A DNA stretch of 14,296 bases from Bacteroidales bacterium (GTDB lineage Bacteria; Bacteroidota; Bacteroidia; Bacteroidales; UBA1556): contig JAOZSY010000045.1 in assembly GCA_029939445.1 (NCBI GenBank), positions 1 to 14,296 of the forward strand, written 5' to 3'. The notes below the pieces were generated by a model, which was not told the origin of the DNA, made no database searches, and saw only the letters and a list, made by a program, of their open reading frames with translations. The translations under genes and the position numbers were made by a program. Shown in pieces: positions 1 through 6,725 of the stretch (position 1 is the stretch's first letter; the number at the start of each line of letters is the position of its first letter).

Positions 1-2408
1 TTTTCGAAATTGATACTAATACATGGGTAATAACAAAGAAAGCAGATTTCTCTAATTTAGTTGGAATAAAACCCATGGGGAAAATGGTGGAAGCTTGGGA
101 TGGTAAACTATATGGTTTGACTGCAAATAATGGTGGAACTATTTTTCAATATGATATAAATACTTCTATAATAACTAATAAACATAGCTTTACATATAAT
201 GATGGAACTTATCCTCAAGGGAGCCTTTCTTTAGCTGATAATGGCAAACTTTACGGATTTACTAATTATAATGGGCAAAGTTATTACTCAAGAGGTACAT
301 TATTTGAATACGACCCGGCTACATCTACATTTACTATGAAAAAGGAAATGTTAAATTATACTGGGTATAATTCGCAAGGGAATACTCCATTAATGGCCTC
401 TGATGGCAAAATGTATCTTGTTCTTTCTAATGGTGGTTCTGGAAATACAGAATATGATGGTGGAGCTATTGACGAATATATTCCTGGAGCTACCACTGTT
501 TCAAATAAAGCTAGTTTCTCTGTAAGTAATACTGGCTCAAAACCAATGGGTGACCTTATGGAATCTGCAAATGGGAAATTATATGGTTATGCATGGATTG
601 GTGGTGCTAATAATAAAGGAACTATTTATGAGTATAATCCATCTACTGCCATACTAACTAAAAAAACTGATTTTAACGGAACAAATGGAGCTAATCCAAT
701 TCATGGGTCGCTTACCGAGTCTAATACTTCAGCTATTGTAATAAACCAACAACCTAGTATTAATACAGAATGTATAGGTGATACTACTTATTTGAGTATT
801 GCCGCTGTGCATGGTACTTTACTTCATTATCAATGGTATAAAGGAAGTAGCAGAATTTCTGGCGCAACCAATGATACATTATTTATTAATGGTTTAGATG
901 CTAGCGATGCAGGAACCTATTTTTGTAAAATTACTGGAGGGACTAAAGCTGTTATAAGTAATAGTATAGTAGTGGTGCCAGTCAGTATACCTGTTGTAAG
1001 TATTAGTAATCTAGCAAATGAGTATTGTCTAAATGCTGCTGATGTTAATATTACAGCAACACCTAGTGGTGGAGTCTTTAGTGGCACAGGAACTTCGGGT
1101 AGTGTATTCTCTGCATCAACAGCAGGAGCTGGAAATTTTGTTGTGTTATATACATACACAAATGCGCAATCGTGTAGTAATACCGATACTGTTAATGTAA
1201 CAGTTAATGCCTTGCCAAATGCAAGCTTTAGCGGTTATACTTCAACTTATTGTAATAATTATGCTGTTGATACATTAGTGCCAACTCAGATTGGTGGTGT
1301 TTTCTCCGGTTCGGGAGCTATTACGGGTAACTTATTTGATCCATCTTATTATGTGCCATCGGGTTGGTTATTTATTTCGGCAAAGATGAAATATAATATC
1401 ACCGATGCTAATGGTTGCTCAAATACTGATTCTGTTTATGTGAGTATATATCCTACTCCAACTGTTTCAATCAGTGGATTAGATAATCAATATTGTCATA
1501 ATGCAGATAACGATACAGCTGTTGTTAGCCCTGTTGGGGGAACTTTTACGGGAAATATTCTTGCAAATAATATTTATAGCCCTGCTATTGTGGGAATAGA
1601 TACTTTAATTTACTCTTTTACAAATAGTAATCAATGTACTGATATGGATACTGTTATTATTACAGTAAATGCCTTACCTACAGTAAGTATCGATAATATT
1701 GCAGTATCTTATTGCAATAATGAAGCTGATGTACAAATTCAGGCAAGTCCTGCCGGTGGCTTGCTTACGGCTTCGAGCGGTCTTATAGGTAGTGTTTTTA
1801 GTCCTGCTGCTGCTACTGTTGGAACAAATAATATTATTTATTATTATGTTGATGCCAATACTTGTTATAATTACGACACAGTAGACTTTGACGTATTTGA
1901 TTCTCCTACTGTTGATTTGGGTGATGACCAAACTATTTGTATTAACCATACAATTGATATTGATGCTGGTGCAGGTTCTAATTATATATATCTATGGAAT
2001 GATGGTTCTACTTTGCAAACTCTATCTATAGATGCTCAAATTTTAGGAGTAGGAACATATACTTATTCTGTAGTTGTACGCAATAGTGATGGTTGTGAGC
2101 AAACCGATTCTATTGATATTATTGTAGAGGCCTGTACGGGGATTGAACATGTTAATGGATTATTAGATATTAGTATTTATCCAAATCCAAGTAATGGTAA
2201 GTTCTATATCAATCTTGACGGAGTTAATAGTGGCAGTGTGCAAATGAATATTTATACAGCCACAGGAAAAGTAATAATTAGAAAGCAATTGGACGAACTT
2301 AATTCTAAAGATGAGTTGATAGATCTTTCTGAAATGCCTACAGGTATTTATTATTTAAATATAAGTGATGGGATTAATTCAATCAATAAAAAACTGATAC
2401 TTAAATAG
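1..2408 (+). CDS. Large secreted T9SS protein with GloVer-type repeats, Ig-like domain and Cys-pair modules (5' end outside window)
   Basis: The frame is open from base 3 with no stop. Codons before the first in-window ATG (75) already read like a repeat unit (FEIDTNTWVITKK), so the gene starts upstream and only the C-terminal ~800 residues are visible. In order: about four repeats of the type 'G.LM.A.DGKLYG...GG...GTI.EYDP.T....KK.DF' (to about 720), matching the GloVer tandem-repeat family of putative beta-propellers; an Ig-like domain with 'YQWYKG' and 'DAGTYFCKI' (about 740-975); four modules of ~75 residues and a divergent fifth, each with two cysteines; then a T9SS type A sorting domain from about 2165, with 'IYPNPSNGKFYI', 'GIYYLNI' and final 'KKLILK'. 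Such proteins are exported by Sec, cross the outer membrane through T9SS and are anchored or released at the surface. Ligand and role are unknown; adhesion or carbohydrate binding is a guess. A strong terminator follows. Confidence 0.9.
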   Translation, partial: FEIDTNTWVITKKADFSNLVGIKPMGKMVEAWDGKLYGLTANNGGTIFQYDINTSIITNKHSFTYNDGTYPQGSLSLADNGKLYGFTNYNGQSYYSRGTLFEYDPATSTFTMKKEMLNYTGYNSQGNTPLMASDGKMYLVLSNGGSGNTEYDGGAIDEYIPGATTVSNKASFSVSNTGSKPMGDLMESANGKLYGYAWIGGANNKGTIYEYNPSTAILTKKTDFNGTNGANPIHGSLTESNTSAIVINQQPSINTECIGDTTYLSIAAVHGTLLHYQWYKGSSRISGATNDTLFINGLDASDAGTYFCKITGGTKAVISNSIVVVPVSIPVVSISNLANEYCLNAADVNITATPSGGVFSGTGTSGSVFSASTAGAGNFVVLYTYTNAQSCSNTDTVNVTVNALPNASFSGYTSTYCNNYAVDTLVPTQIGGVFSGSGAITGNLFDPSYYVPSGWLFISAKMKYNITDANGCSNTDSVYVSIYPTPTVSISGLDNQYCHNADNDTAVVSPVGGTFTGNILANNIYSPAIVGIDTLIYSFTNSNQCTDMDTVIITVNALPTVSIDNIAVSYCNNEADVQIQASPAGGLLTASSGLIGSVFSPAAATVGTNNIIYYYVDANTCYNYDTVDFDVFDSPTVDLGDDQTICINHTIDIDAGAGSNYIYLWNDGSTLQTLSIDAQILGVGTYTYSVVVRNSDGCEQTDSIDIIVEACTGIEHVNGLLDISIYPNPSNGKFYINLDGVNSGSVQMNIYTATGKVIIRKQLDELNSKDELIDLSEMPTGIYYLNISDGINSINKKLILK
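991..2135 (+). repeat. Five tandem Cys-pair Ig/PKD-like modules within the T9SS protein
   Basis: Four modules (about 991-1217, 1218-1460, 1461-1679, 1680-1902) share the plan 'V.I..L...YC.N..D....P.GG.F.G......VF.P...G.....Y.Y....CSNTDTV.VTVNALP'. The fifth (about 1903-2135) is a divergent PKD-like form starting 'PTVDLGDDQTIC'. Cysteine codons lie at 1026/1173, 1251/1416, 1494/1635, 1713/1863 and 1938/2094, giving in-module spacings of 49, 55, 47, 50 and 52 residues. Such regular pairs suggest one disulfide per module, reasonable for an exported protein. The DNA copies have diverged, so duplication is old. Confidence 0.75.
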
Positions 2409-2430
2409 ATAAAGATAATAATATGTATGT

Positions 2431-2464
2431 AAAAGGGTCAAAACAATATTGTTTTGACCCTTTT
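2431..2464. terminator. Bidirectional intrinsic terminator, perfect 34-bp palindrome
   Basis: Arms 2431-2447 and 2448-2464 are exact reverse complements, with the core GGGTCAAAACAAT paired to ATTGTTTTGACCC. The hairpin has A's on one side and T's on the other (2461-2466), so it has a T-tract in both directions. It lies between the stop of the T9SS gene (+) and the stop of the glycosyltransferase gene (-), where one element can serve both convergent genes. Confidence 0.92.
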
Positions 2465-2502
2465 TTGACGTTATAATATTCGTCTTAATTTCTATTTAAA
2501 AA

Positions 2503-3918
2503 TTATTGATGATTAGTATCTGATAAATTGTATATGCGATAATACTTGTTTTCAAAAACTACTTTTTTATCTAAATGTATATCCGTTCCAAATCTGGTTT
2601 TAAGAATAATAATATTAGTACAGCCTTGTTTTTTTAGACTTAAGATGCTATCATTTAGGAATTTATTTGTAGTTACCCAGCCTTTGCGATGAGCAAAATA
2701 CATGGCAGTTGGGTTTTGGTCACTATTTATCGCAATCAAATCATTTTGTTTTGAAATATTGTCCATTTGTGATTCTAACTGCTCAATACTTTGTTGATTT
2801 TCTGTAAGCCAGAAATCTTGCTGCTGATTAAGGATTCCTTCCAATACAATAAAAAGTAATACTACTGTTGCAAGTTTTGATTTCTTTATTTGAATAATTC
2901 CGTATGCTGCAAATAACGACATTATAGGTACAAAAGCAATCATATAATACGAATGGCGTATAAAGGTATCTCCAGCAATGAGCATTATTATTAGGAAAGA
3001 AAAGAATAGTATTGCAAAGCTTATTATCATTAGTGATTCTTTCTTAATAACTGCAAATATAAGTCCGATAATGAAGAAGAAGAATGCAATGTATTTTATT
3101 GAATTTGCGTAAAAATGCTTGAATACTGTTCCTAAATTATTAGTTATATCAGAGAGCCCATCGCTTATTGATTCTCCCATAAAGAAATGCCAAAATCCAT
3201 ATTCTGAAACCAAATAGGGCACCCATATATAATACCAAGAAAAAACAGGAATAAGTAATGCGCTAGAAATTGTAGAGAATAATAACTTGGTTTTTAAAGA
3301 ATTCTTGTGGCTAATTATTGGTATTATGAATATTGTGAATAAGAATATTACAGGAATTTTTGATAGTAAACTAGATATTCCAAAGATAAAATATAGTATT
3401 AAGTATTTATATTTTTTACTATTATCAAAAAATGCTAAACCGTAATATATGCTTATTAGTGCCAATGAAGTAGCAAATGTATCGGGCATTATTTTTCTGG
3501 AATAAGCAAACCATATTGATGCTAAAAGTATTATTGATGATTTGAAAGCTAATTCCTTATTAAAGTATTTCTTAATTAATTTGAAGAAGAAAAATATGCC
3601 AAATGATGAAACTATTAAATTAATTAACCTTCCGTACCAATGTTGATACCCAAATATTTCTGCAACTATATATATAGTATAATTTAATAATGGGAATTCC
3701 ATGCCTGTAATCCCTGTTTTAGTTCCAGCAATATCTATCCTAGGGTAAAAAATATTATTATCTACTTCTAGAAAATTACGAGATACCATACAAACTGTTG
3801 TCTGCCTCCATGAATGTGCTGCCTCTAATGGAGGATTAGTTATGCCAATCATTCTGACGAGAAAGAAAACAATAATCCAAAAGCGTATATCCTTTGTATA
3901 GTTTAGCAGATGTTTCAT
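2503..3918 (-). CDS. Polytopic membrane glycosyltransferase, GT39/PMT-like (ArnT/RgtA-type fold)
   Basis: A 471-residue protein with about ten hydrophobic segments over the first ~360 residues and a soluble C-terminal domain of ~100 residues. The first extracytoplasmic loop reads 'PPLEAAHSWRQ' (E32, H35, W37-Q39), followed by 'GMEFPLLNYTIY'. An acidic residue and an H-WRQ motif in this loop are the usual look of the GT39/PMT_2 superfamily, integral inner-membrane enzymes that transfer a sugar from a polyprenyl-phosphate donor to an acceptor on the periplasmic side. Donor and acceptor cannot be read; surface polysaccharide, lipid A or protein modification are all possible. The ATG overlaps the stop of the upstream gene as TAATG on the minus strand, implying translational coupling. 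The shared terminator at 2431-2464 ends the unit. Superfamily call is firm, substrate unknown. Confidence 0.82.
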   Translation of the reverse strand: MKHLLNYTKDIRFWIIVFFLVRMIGITNPPLEAAHSWRQTTVCMVSRNFLEVDNNIFYPRIDIAGTKTGITGMEFPLLNYTIYIVAEIFGYQHWYGRLINLIVSSFGIFFFFKLIKKYFNKELAFKSSIILLASIWFAYSRKIMPDTFATSLALISIYYGLAFFDNSKKYKYLILYFIFGISSLLSKIPVIFLFTIFIIPIISHKNSLKTKLLFSTISSALLIPVFSWYYIWVPYLVSEYGFWHFFMGESISDGLSDITNNLGTVFKHFYANSIKYIAFFFFIIGLIFAVIKKESLMIISFAILFFSFLIIMLIAGDTFIRHSYYMIAFVPIMSLFAAYGIIQIKKSKLATVVLLFIVLEGILNQQQDFWLTENQQSIEQLESQMDNISKQNDLIAINSDQNPTAMYFAHRKGWVTTNKFLNDSILSLKKQGCTNIIILKTRFGTDIHLDKKVVFENKYYRIYNLSDTNHQ

Positions 3919-4847
3919 TATTGCTTATTTATTTTGCCAAAACGATATATTAATGATATACCAAAGCTTTGATATTCGAAGTCGGTAATGCCGTATTGAT
4001 AATTAAGCACAAAGTTCAGAGGCTTATTATATGTTCCTACTTTGGCTCTAAAAACATTAGGTCTATCTCCATTGTTCAAATAACCACTGTATCCCGAAAA
4101 TGATAATTTGCAAAAATATCTTTCGTTTTGTAAACGGGCAGAAATTCCATAAGCAACTGCATCGTCCTGACTGTGTTCTTCTATCCATGTTTGCCAAATA
4201 TATACTCCTATGTGAGCCGATAGTCTAAGGCTTATATTCTTTGATTTATCAATATCAACTGTTTTTCCAGAGGTTAGTAAGAAATAGTATGCAGGGGCAT
4301 CGGTGTATCTTGCATCTGATAAATTTGTGCCTGATGCTGTTTTAAAATATGCAGAAAACATTAAATCTGGGAATTTCTTGTTTTTTACTATTTGAATATT
4401 TGTTCCAAACCAAAAATCACCTCCAGCATGCCCTTCAGCATTATAATTTCTGGCTAATCGCTCATTTCGAGTATTAGTATCTAATTTATAATATTCTATG
4501 GGAACAATAAACACCTCGAAACTGGCTACTCCACCCAGTGGCGCTATAAAAGATGTATATAAATCATAGGTTTTGTCGCCAGGAGATATATGTGCTTCTG
4601 GGCGAAATTCGAAACTGTATTCTTGTTCCACTAAGCCATCCTTAACTATGGGCACAGGTAAAGCATTCGGTCCCAAATATGCGGCGGAGGTAGTCATCAT
4701 ATTAAACCACGCTGTATGTCCATCCCAATTATGCCTATCGGTCCACCAGTCAAGCTCTCCATCTTTTTGTGCTGTGAGTGATAGCTGAAAACTTAAGCTT
4801 ATTAGTATTAGGATAATTAGCCGTGTGAAGTAATAGTGCTTTATCAT
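3918..4847 (-). CDS. Signal-peptide protein, probable outer-membrane beta-barrel, function unknown
   Basis: The preferred start is the ATG at 4847, giving 309 residues that begin 'MIKHYYFTRLIILILISL' and continue to 'LTAQKDGE': a clean Sec signal peptide with a likely signal-peptidase I site after 'LTA'. The open frame continues upstream to an ATG at 4961, but that 38-residue extension would bury the signal peptide, so I reject it. The mature part is rich in aromatic residues and alternating polar/hydrophobic strands ('KNISLRLSAHIGVYIW', 'NERYFCKLSFSGYSGYL', 'LNFVLNYQYGI') and ends in 'FGISLIYRFGK', like a closing strand of an outer-membrane barrel. I do not recognise the family. Its stop overlaps the start of the glycosyltransferase, so the two are co-translated. 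Minus-strand near-matches to TAnnTTTG lie at 4863-4856 (CATCTTTG) and 5002-4995 (GAGATTTG), each one mismatch off and without a good -33 partner. Confidence 0.72.
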   Translation of the reverse strand: MIKHYYFTRLIILILISLSFQLSLTAQKDGELDWWTDRHNWDGHTAWFNMMTTSAAYLGPNALPVPIVKDGLVEQEYSFEFRPEAHISPGDKTYDLYTSFIAPLGGVASFEVFIVPIEYYKLDTNTRNERLARNYNAEGHAGGDFWFGTNIQIVKNKKFPDLMFSAYFKTASGTNLSDARYTDAPAYYFLLTSGKTVDIDKSKNISLRLSAHIGVYIWQTWIEEHSQDDAVAYGISARLQNERYFCKLSFSGYSGYLNNGDRPNVFRAKVGTYNKPLNFVLNYQYGITDFEYQSFGISLIYRFGKINKQ

Positions 4848-5010
4848 ATTGAATACAAAGATGCGAAAAAATATACGTAATACTTGATTTATTTGTGAAG
4901 ATTTGCGTTTAGAAATGGATGTGGATTTAGATAAATTTGAATCAAACTCCACTTTGACCATTCTATTTGTGTCAAATAAACAAGAAAAAGCTTACAAATC
5001 TCATATAATA

Positions 5011-5045
5011 TTTCTTTCATTATGCACATATGTGCATTATCTTTG
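5011..5045 (+). promoter_or_regulatory. Bacteroidota-type promoter for the DUF134/Fe-S ATPase cluster
   Basis: TATCTTTG at 5038-5045 matches the -7 consensus TAnnTTTG exactly. TTTC at 5015-5018 is one base from the -33 TTTG box, and the 19-nt gap falls in the usual 19-21 range. The start point would be around 5052, leaving a leader of roughly ten bases before the ATG at 5063, with no Shine-Dalgarno site, which is normal in this phylum. Confidence 0.72.
5022..5037. promoter_or_regulatory. Perfect 16-bp palindrome, probable operator in the promoter spacer
   Basis: ATGCACATATGTGCAT is its own reverse complement. After one mismatched pair (5021/5038), the two next pairs outward (5020/5039 and 5019/5040) match again. 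It fills most of the gap between the -33-like and -7 boxes and abuts the -7 box, so a bound dimeric protein would block RNA polymerase. The first gene downstream encodes an HTH protein, making autoregulation the simplest reading (inference). I noticed no second full copy in the window. As the region is divergent, it could also affect the minus-strand gene pair. Confidence 0.68.
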
Positions 5046-5062
5046 CCGTATAATAATTACTT

Positions 5063-5527
5063 ATGGCACGACCACAAAATAATAGAATAGTAAAAACACC
5101 TCCACTTTATTCGGCTTTTAAGCCAATAGGTGTAAATAGTAGAGATTTGCAAACTATAGGTTTATCATTAGATGAATATGAAGCAATACGCTTAGCAGAT
5201 AATAATGGTTTGTCACATCTTGATGCATCAAAGGAGATGAATATTTCTAGATCTACATTTTCGAGATTGATAGACAGTGCCAGAAAAAAAGTAGCAGAAT
5301 TCATAGTAAAAGGTATGTTTCTTCAAATAGAAGGTGGAAATATTCATTTTGAAAGCAATAGTATAAAGTGCAATAGTTGTGGATATATATTTACAATATC
5401 CATTGATGAGCATGTTGAAATCTGCCCAAAATGTAATTCTGATGATTTGAATAATATGGCAAATAAATATGGTCACGGTAGATGTTGTTCGGTAAATAGG
5501 CGACATAGAGGTGGCCGGAAAAAATAA
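5063..5527 (+). CDS. DUF134-family HTH protein with C-terminal zinc ribbon, probable cluster regulator
   Basis: A 154-residue protein beginning 'MARPQNNRIVKTPPLYSAF', the typical start of DUF134 proteins. 'LSLDEYEAIRLAD' (34-46) is the family signature and leads into a sigma-70-region-4-like HTH ('DASKEMNISRSTFSRLIDSA', 54-73). A second domain follows with C103-x2-C106 and C121-x2-C124, a zinc-ribbon or Fe-S knuckle, then 'GRCC' (C141, C142) and a basic tail. DUF134 genes commonly neighbour NifX-like and Mrp-type ATPase genes, as here. First gene of the run, preceded by a promoter containing a palindrome, so I infer that it is the DNA-binding autoregulator and that its cysteines sense metal or redox state. 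The start at 5063 fits the promoter spacing. Family call firm, regulatory role inferred. Confidence 0.87.
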   Translation: MARPQNNRIVKTPPLYSAFKPIGVNSRDLQTIGLSLDEYEAIRLADNNGLSHLDASKEMNISRSTFSRLIDSARKKVAEFIVKGMFLQIEGGNIHFESNSIKCNSCGYIFTISIDEHVEICPKCNSDDLNNMANKYGHGRCCSVNRRHRGGRKK

Positions 5528-5546
5528 CCCTTTAAAAATTAATATT

Positions 5547-5822
5547 ATGAACAGAAATAGAGGAAATAGAAACGGAAATGGAAACGGAAACGGTAATGGT
5601 ACTGGAAATCATGATGGTCAAGGATTAGGTAGAGGAATGGGACATGGTGGAGGTAGAGGAAGAAATAATGGTGGTGGTTTTGGCCTTGGTGGTTATTGTG
5701 TTTGTGCTAAATGCGACACCAAAGTAAAGCATGCACAGGGGATTAAATGTACTGATTTGAAATGCCCTGAATGTGGTCATACTATGATAAGAGAGGAATT
5801 ATTAGCTAAAAATAGAGTGTAA
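5547..5822 (+). CDS. Small Gly/Asn-rich protein with C-terminal zinc-ribbon-like domain
   Basis: The start at 5547 gives 91 residues and sits 19 nt after the DUF134 stop; an earlier in-frame ATG at 5511 would overlap that gene and is less likely. Residues 4-48 are low-complexity (N-G repeats, then G/R/H-rich), probably disordered. Residues 49-82 read 'GYCVCAKCDTKVKHAQG' then 'KCTDLKCPECGHTMIRE', with six cysteines (51, 53, 56, 68, 73, 76), a compact metal-binding ribbon. Small proteins of this build, Gly/Met-rich head plus 'C.CPKCG...H..G..C....CP.CG', recur beside NifX-like and Fe-S ATPase genes in anaerobes. It may be a metal- or cluster-carrying partner of the ATPases (inference). Confidence 0.8.
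   Translation: MNRNRGNRNGNGNGNGNGTGNHDGQGLGRGMGHGGGRGRNNGGGFGLGGYCVCAKCDTKVKHAQGIKCTDLKCPECGHTMIREELLAKNRV
5562..5609 (+). repeat. Imperfect hexanucleotide tandem repeat (GGAAAY-like), coding
   Basis: Eight consecutive 6-mers: GGAAAT, AGAAAC, GGAAAT, GGAAAC, GGAAAC, GGTAAT, GGTACT, GGAAAT. They encode mostly Gly-Asn dipeptides in the head of the small zinc-ribbon protein. A 6-bp unit keeps the frame, so copy-number change would lengthen or shorten the linker by two residues at a time. Confidence 0.8.
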
Positions 5823-5864
5823 ACTTTTTAGCATTTAGTAATTATAAATATTATAAAAGATAAA

Positions 5865-6725
5865 ATGAAAATAGCAATTGCAAGTGGAAAGGGAGGTACA
5901 GGAAAGACTACACTATCCACAAATTTATCAGCCTATTTGGCCGAGAAACATAAAGTAGTATTGGTTGATTTGGATGTGGAAGAGCCAAACTCTGGTTTAT
6001 TTCTAAAGGCTGATTTACATTACTCAGAGGATAAGTATAAAATGATTCCAGAATGGAATAGTACGGCTTGTACTCTTTGTGGAAACTGTCAGATGGTATG
6101 TAATTATCATGCGGTATTGCGTATAATGGATGATATAATGGTTTTTCCAGAATTATGCCACTCTTGTTATGCTTGTTCTGAATTATGTCCAACTAACTCG
6201 CTTCCTATGGTTGCCAAAAAAATGGGTGAACTGAAACATTTTAAAACATCAAATTTTGATTTTATAGAAAGTCGCTTAGTTATTGGCGAAGAGCAGGCGG
6301 TTCCACTTATAAAGCAAACACAAACTTATGTTGATAGTAAGTTTAGTGATGACGTAATAAAGATATTTGATTCGCCACCAGGCACTTCTTGCCCAGTTAT
6401 TGAAGCAACAAAAGATGCTGATTTTATTATCCTTATTACCGAGCCAACACCATTTGGCTTTAATGATCTTAAACTTGCAATTGAAACAATGAAGGAGCTT
6501 AAGAAGGAATTTGCCATTGTAATAAATAGACATGGTATTGGTAATGATGATGTAAATAACTATTGTATTGAAAATAATATTCCAATTATTGCCAAAATAC
6601 CTAATGATAAAGAAATTGCAAAGCTTTATTCTAAAGGAGAATTGCTTTATGACAAAATTCCTGAAGTTAGAATTCAATTAGGGAGTATTTGTAGCTATAT
6701 ATTAGATATAAAAGAAAAGATATGA
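5865..6725 (+). CDS. MinD/Mrp-type P-loop ATPase with inserted 2x[4Fe-4S] ferredoxin domain (first of pair)
   Basis: A 286-residue protein. The deviant Walker A 'GKGGTGKTT' (8-16) with its signature lysine marks the SIMIBI MinD/ParA/Mrp class, and 'VDLDVEEPN' (34-42) is the next conserved loop. A ferredoxin domain is inserted at about 65-115: C69-x2-C72-x2-C75-x3-C79 and C98-x2-C101-x2-C104-x3-C108-P, enough for two [4Fe-4S] clusters. The switch region is 'DSPPGTSCP' (169-177), then 'LITEPTPFGFNDLKLAIE'. This architecture matches the paired Fe-S ATPases of the Desulfovibrio ORP cluster and of many anaerobes; ATP-dependent cluster or electron transfer to a NifX-like partner is inferred. Cytoplasmic. 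Its stop overlaps the next start by 4 nt (ATGA), so the two are probably translated together as a heteromeric pair. Confidence 0.92.
   Translation: MKIAIASGKGGTGKTTLSTNLSAYLAEKHKVVLVDLDVEEPNSGLFLKADLHYSEDKYKMIPEWNSTACTLCGNCQMVCNYHAVLRIMDDIMVFPELCHSCYACSELCPTNSLPMVAKKMGELKHFKTSNFDFIESRLVIGEEQAVPLIKQTQTYVDSKFSDDVIKIFDSPPGTSCPVIEATKDADFIILITEPTPFGFNDLKLAIETMKELKKEFAIVINRHGIGNDDVNNYCIENNIPIIAKIPNDKEIAKLYSKGELLYDKIPEVRIQLGSICSYILDIKEKI

Noticed and set aside
75..77. ATG at 75 as the start of the first gene
   Set aside because: The same frame is open back to base 3 and its translation continues the repeat pattern, so the true start lies outside the window.
991..1905. Recent DNA-level tandem duplication
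   Set aside because: The modules are similar in protein pattern but the DNA copies differ throughout; the repetition is old.
4573..4788. Plus-strand open frame inside the outer-membrane gene
   Set aside because: Antisense to a gene with a clear signal peptide and barrel-like composition; no promoter or family match.
4845..4961. ATG at 4961 as the start of the outer-membrane candidate
   Set aside because: It would place 38 charged and polar residues before an obvious signal peptide.
5511..5546. ATG at 5511 as the start of the small zinc-ribbon protein
   Set aside because: It would overlap the end of the DUF134 gene in another frame; the ATG at 5547, 19 nt after that stop, gives a more natural N-terminus.
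5562..5609. CRISPR-like or other regulatory array
   Set aside because: The unit is 6 bp, contiguous and in frame with a coding sequence, with no spacers.
5908..6677. Minus-strand open frames opposite the first Fe-S ATPase
   Set aside because: The plus strand encodes unmistakable Walker A and ferredoxin motifs; the antisense products are low-complexity and hydrophobic or Asn/Ile-rich.
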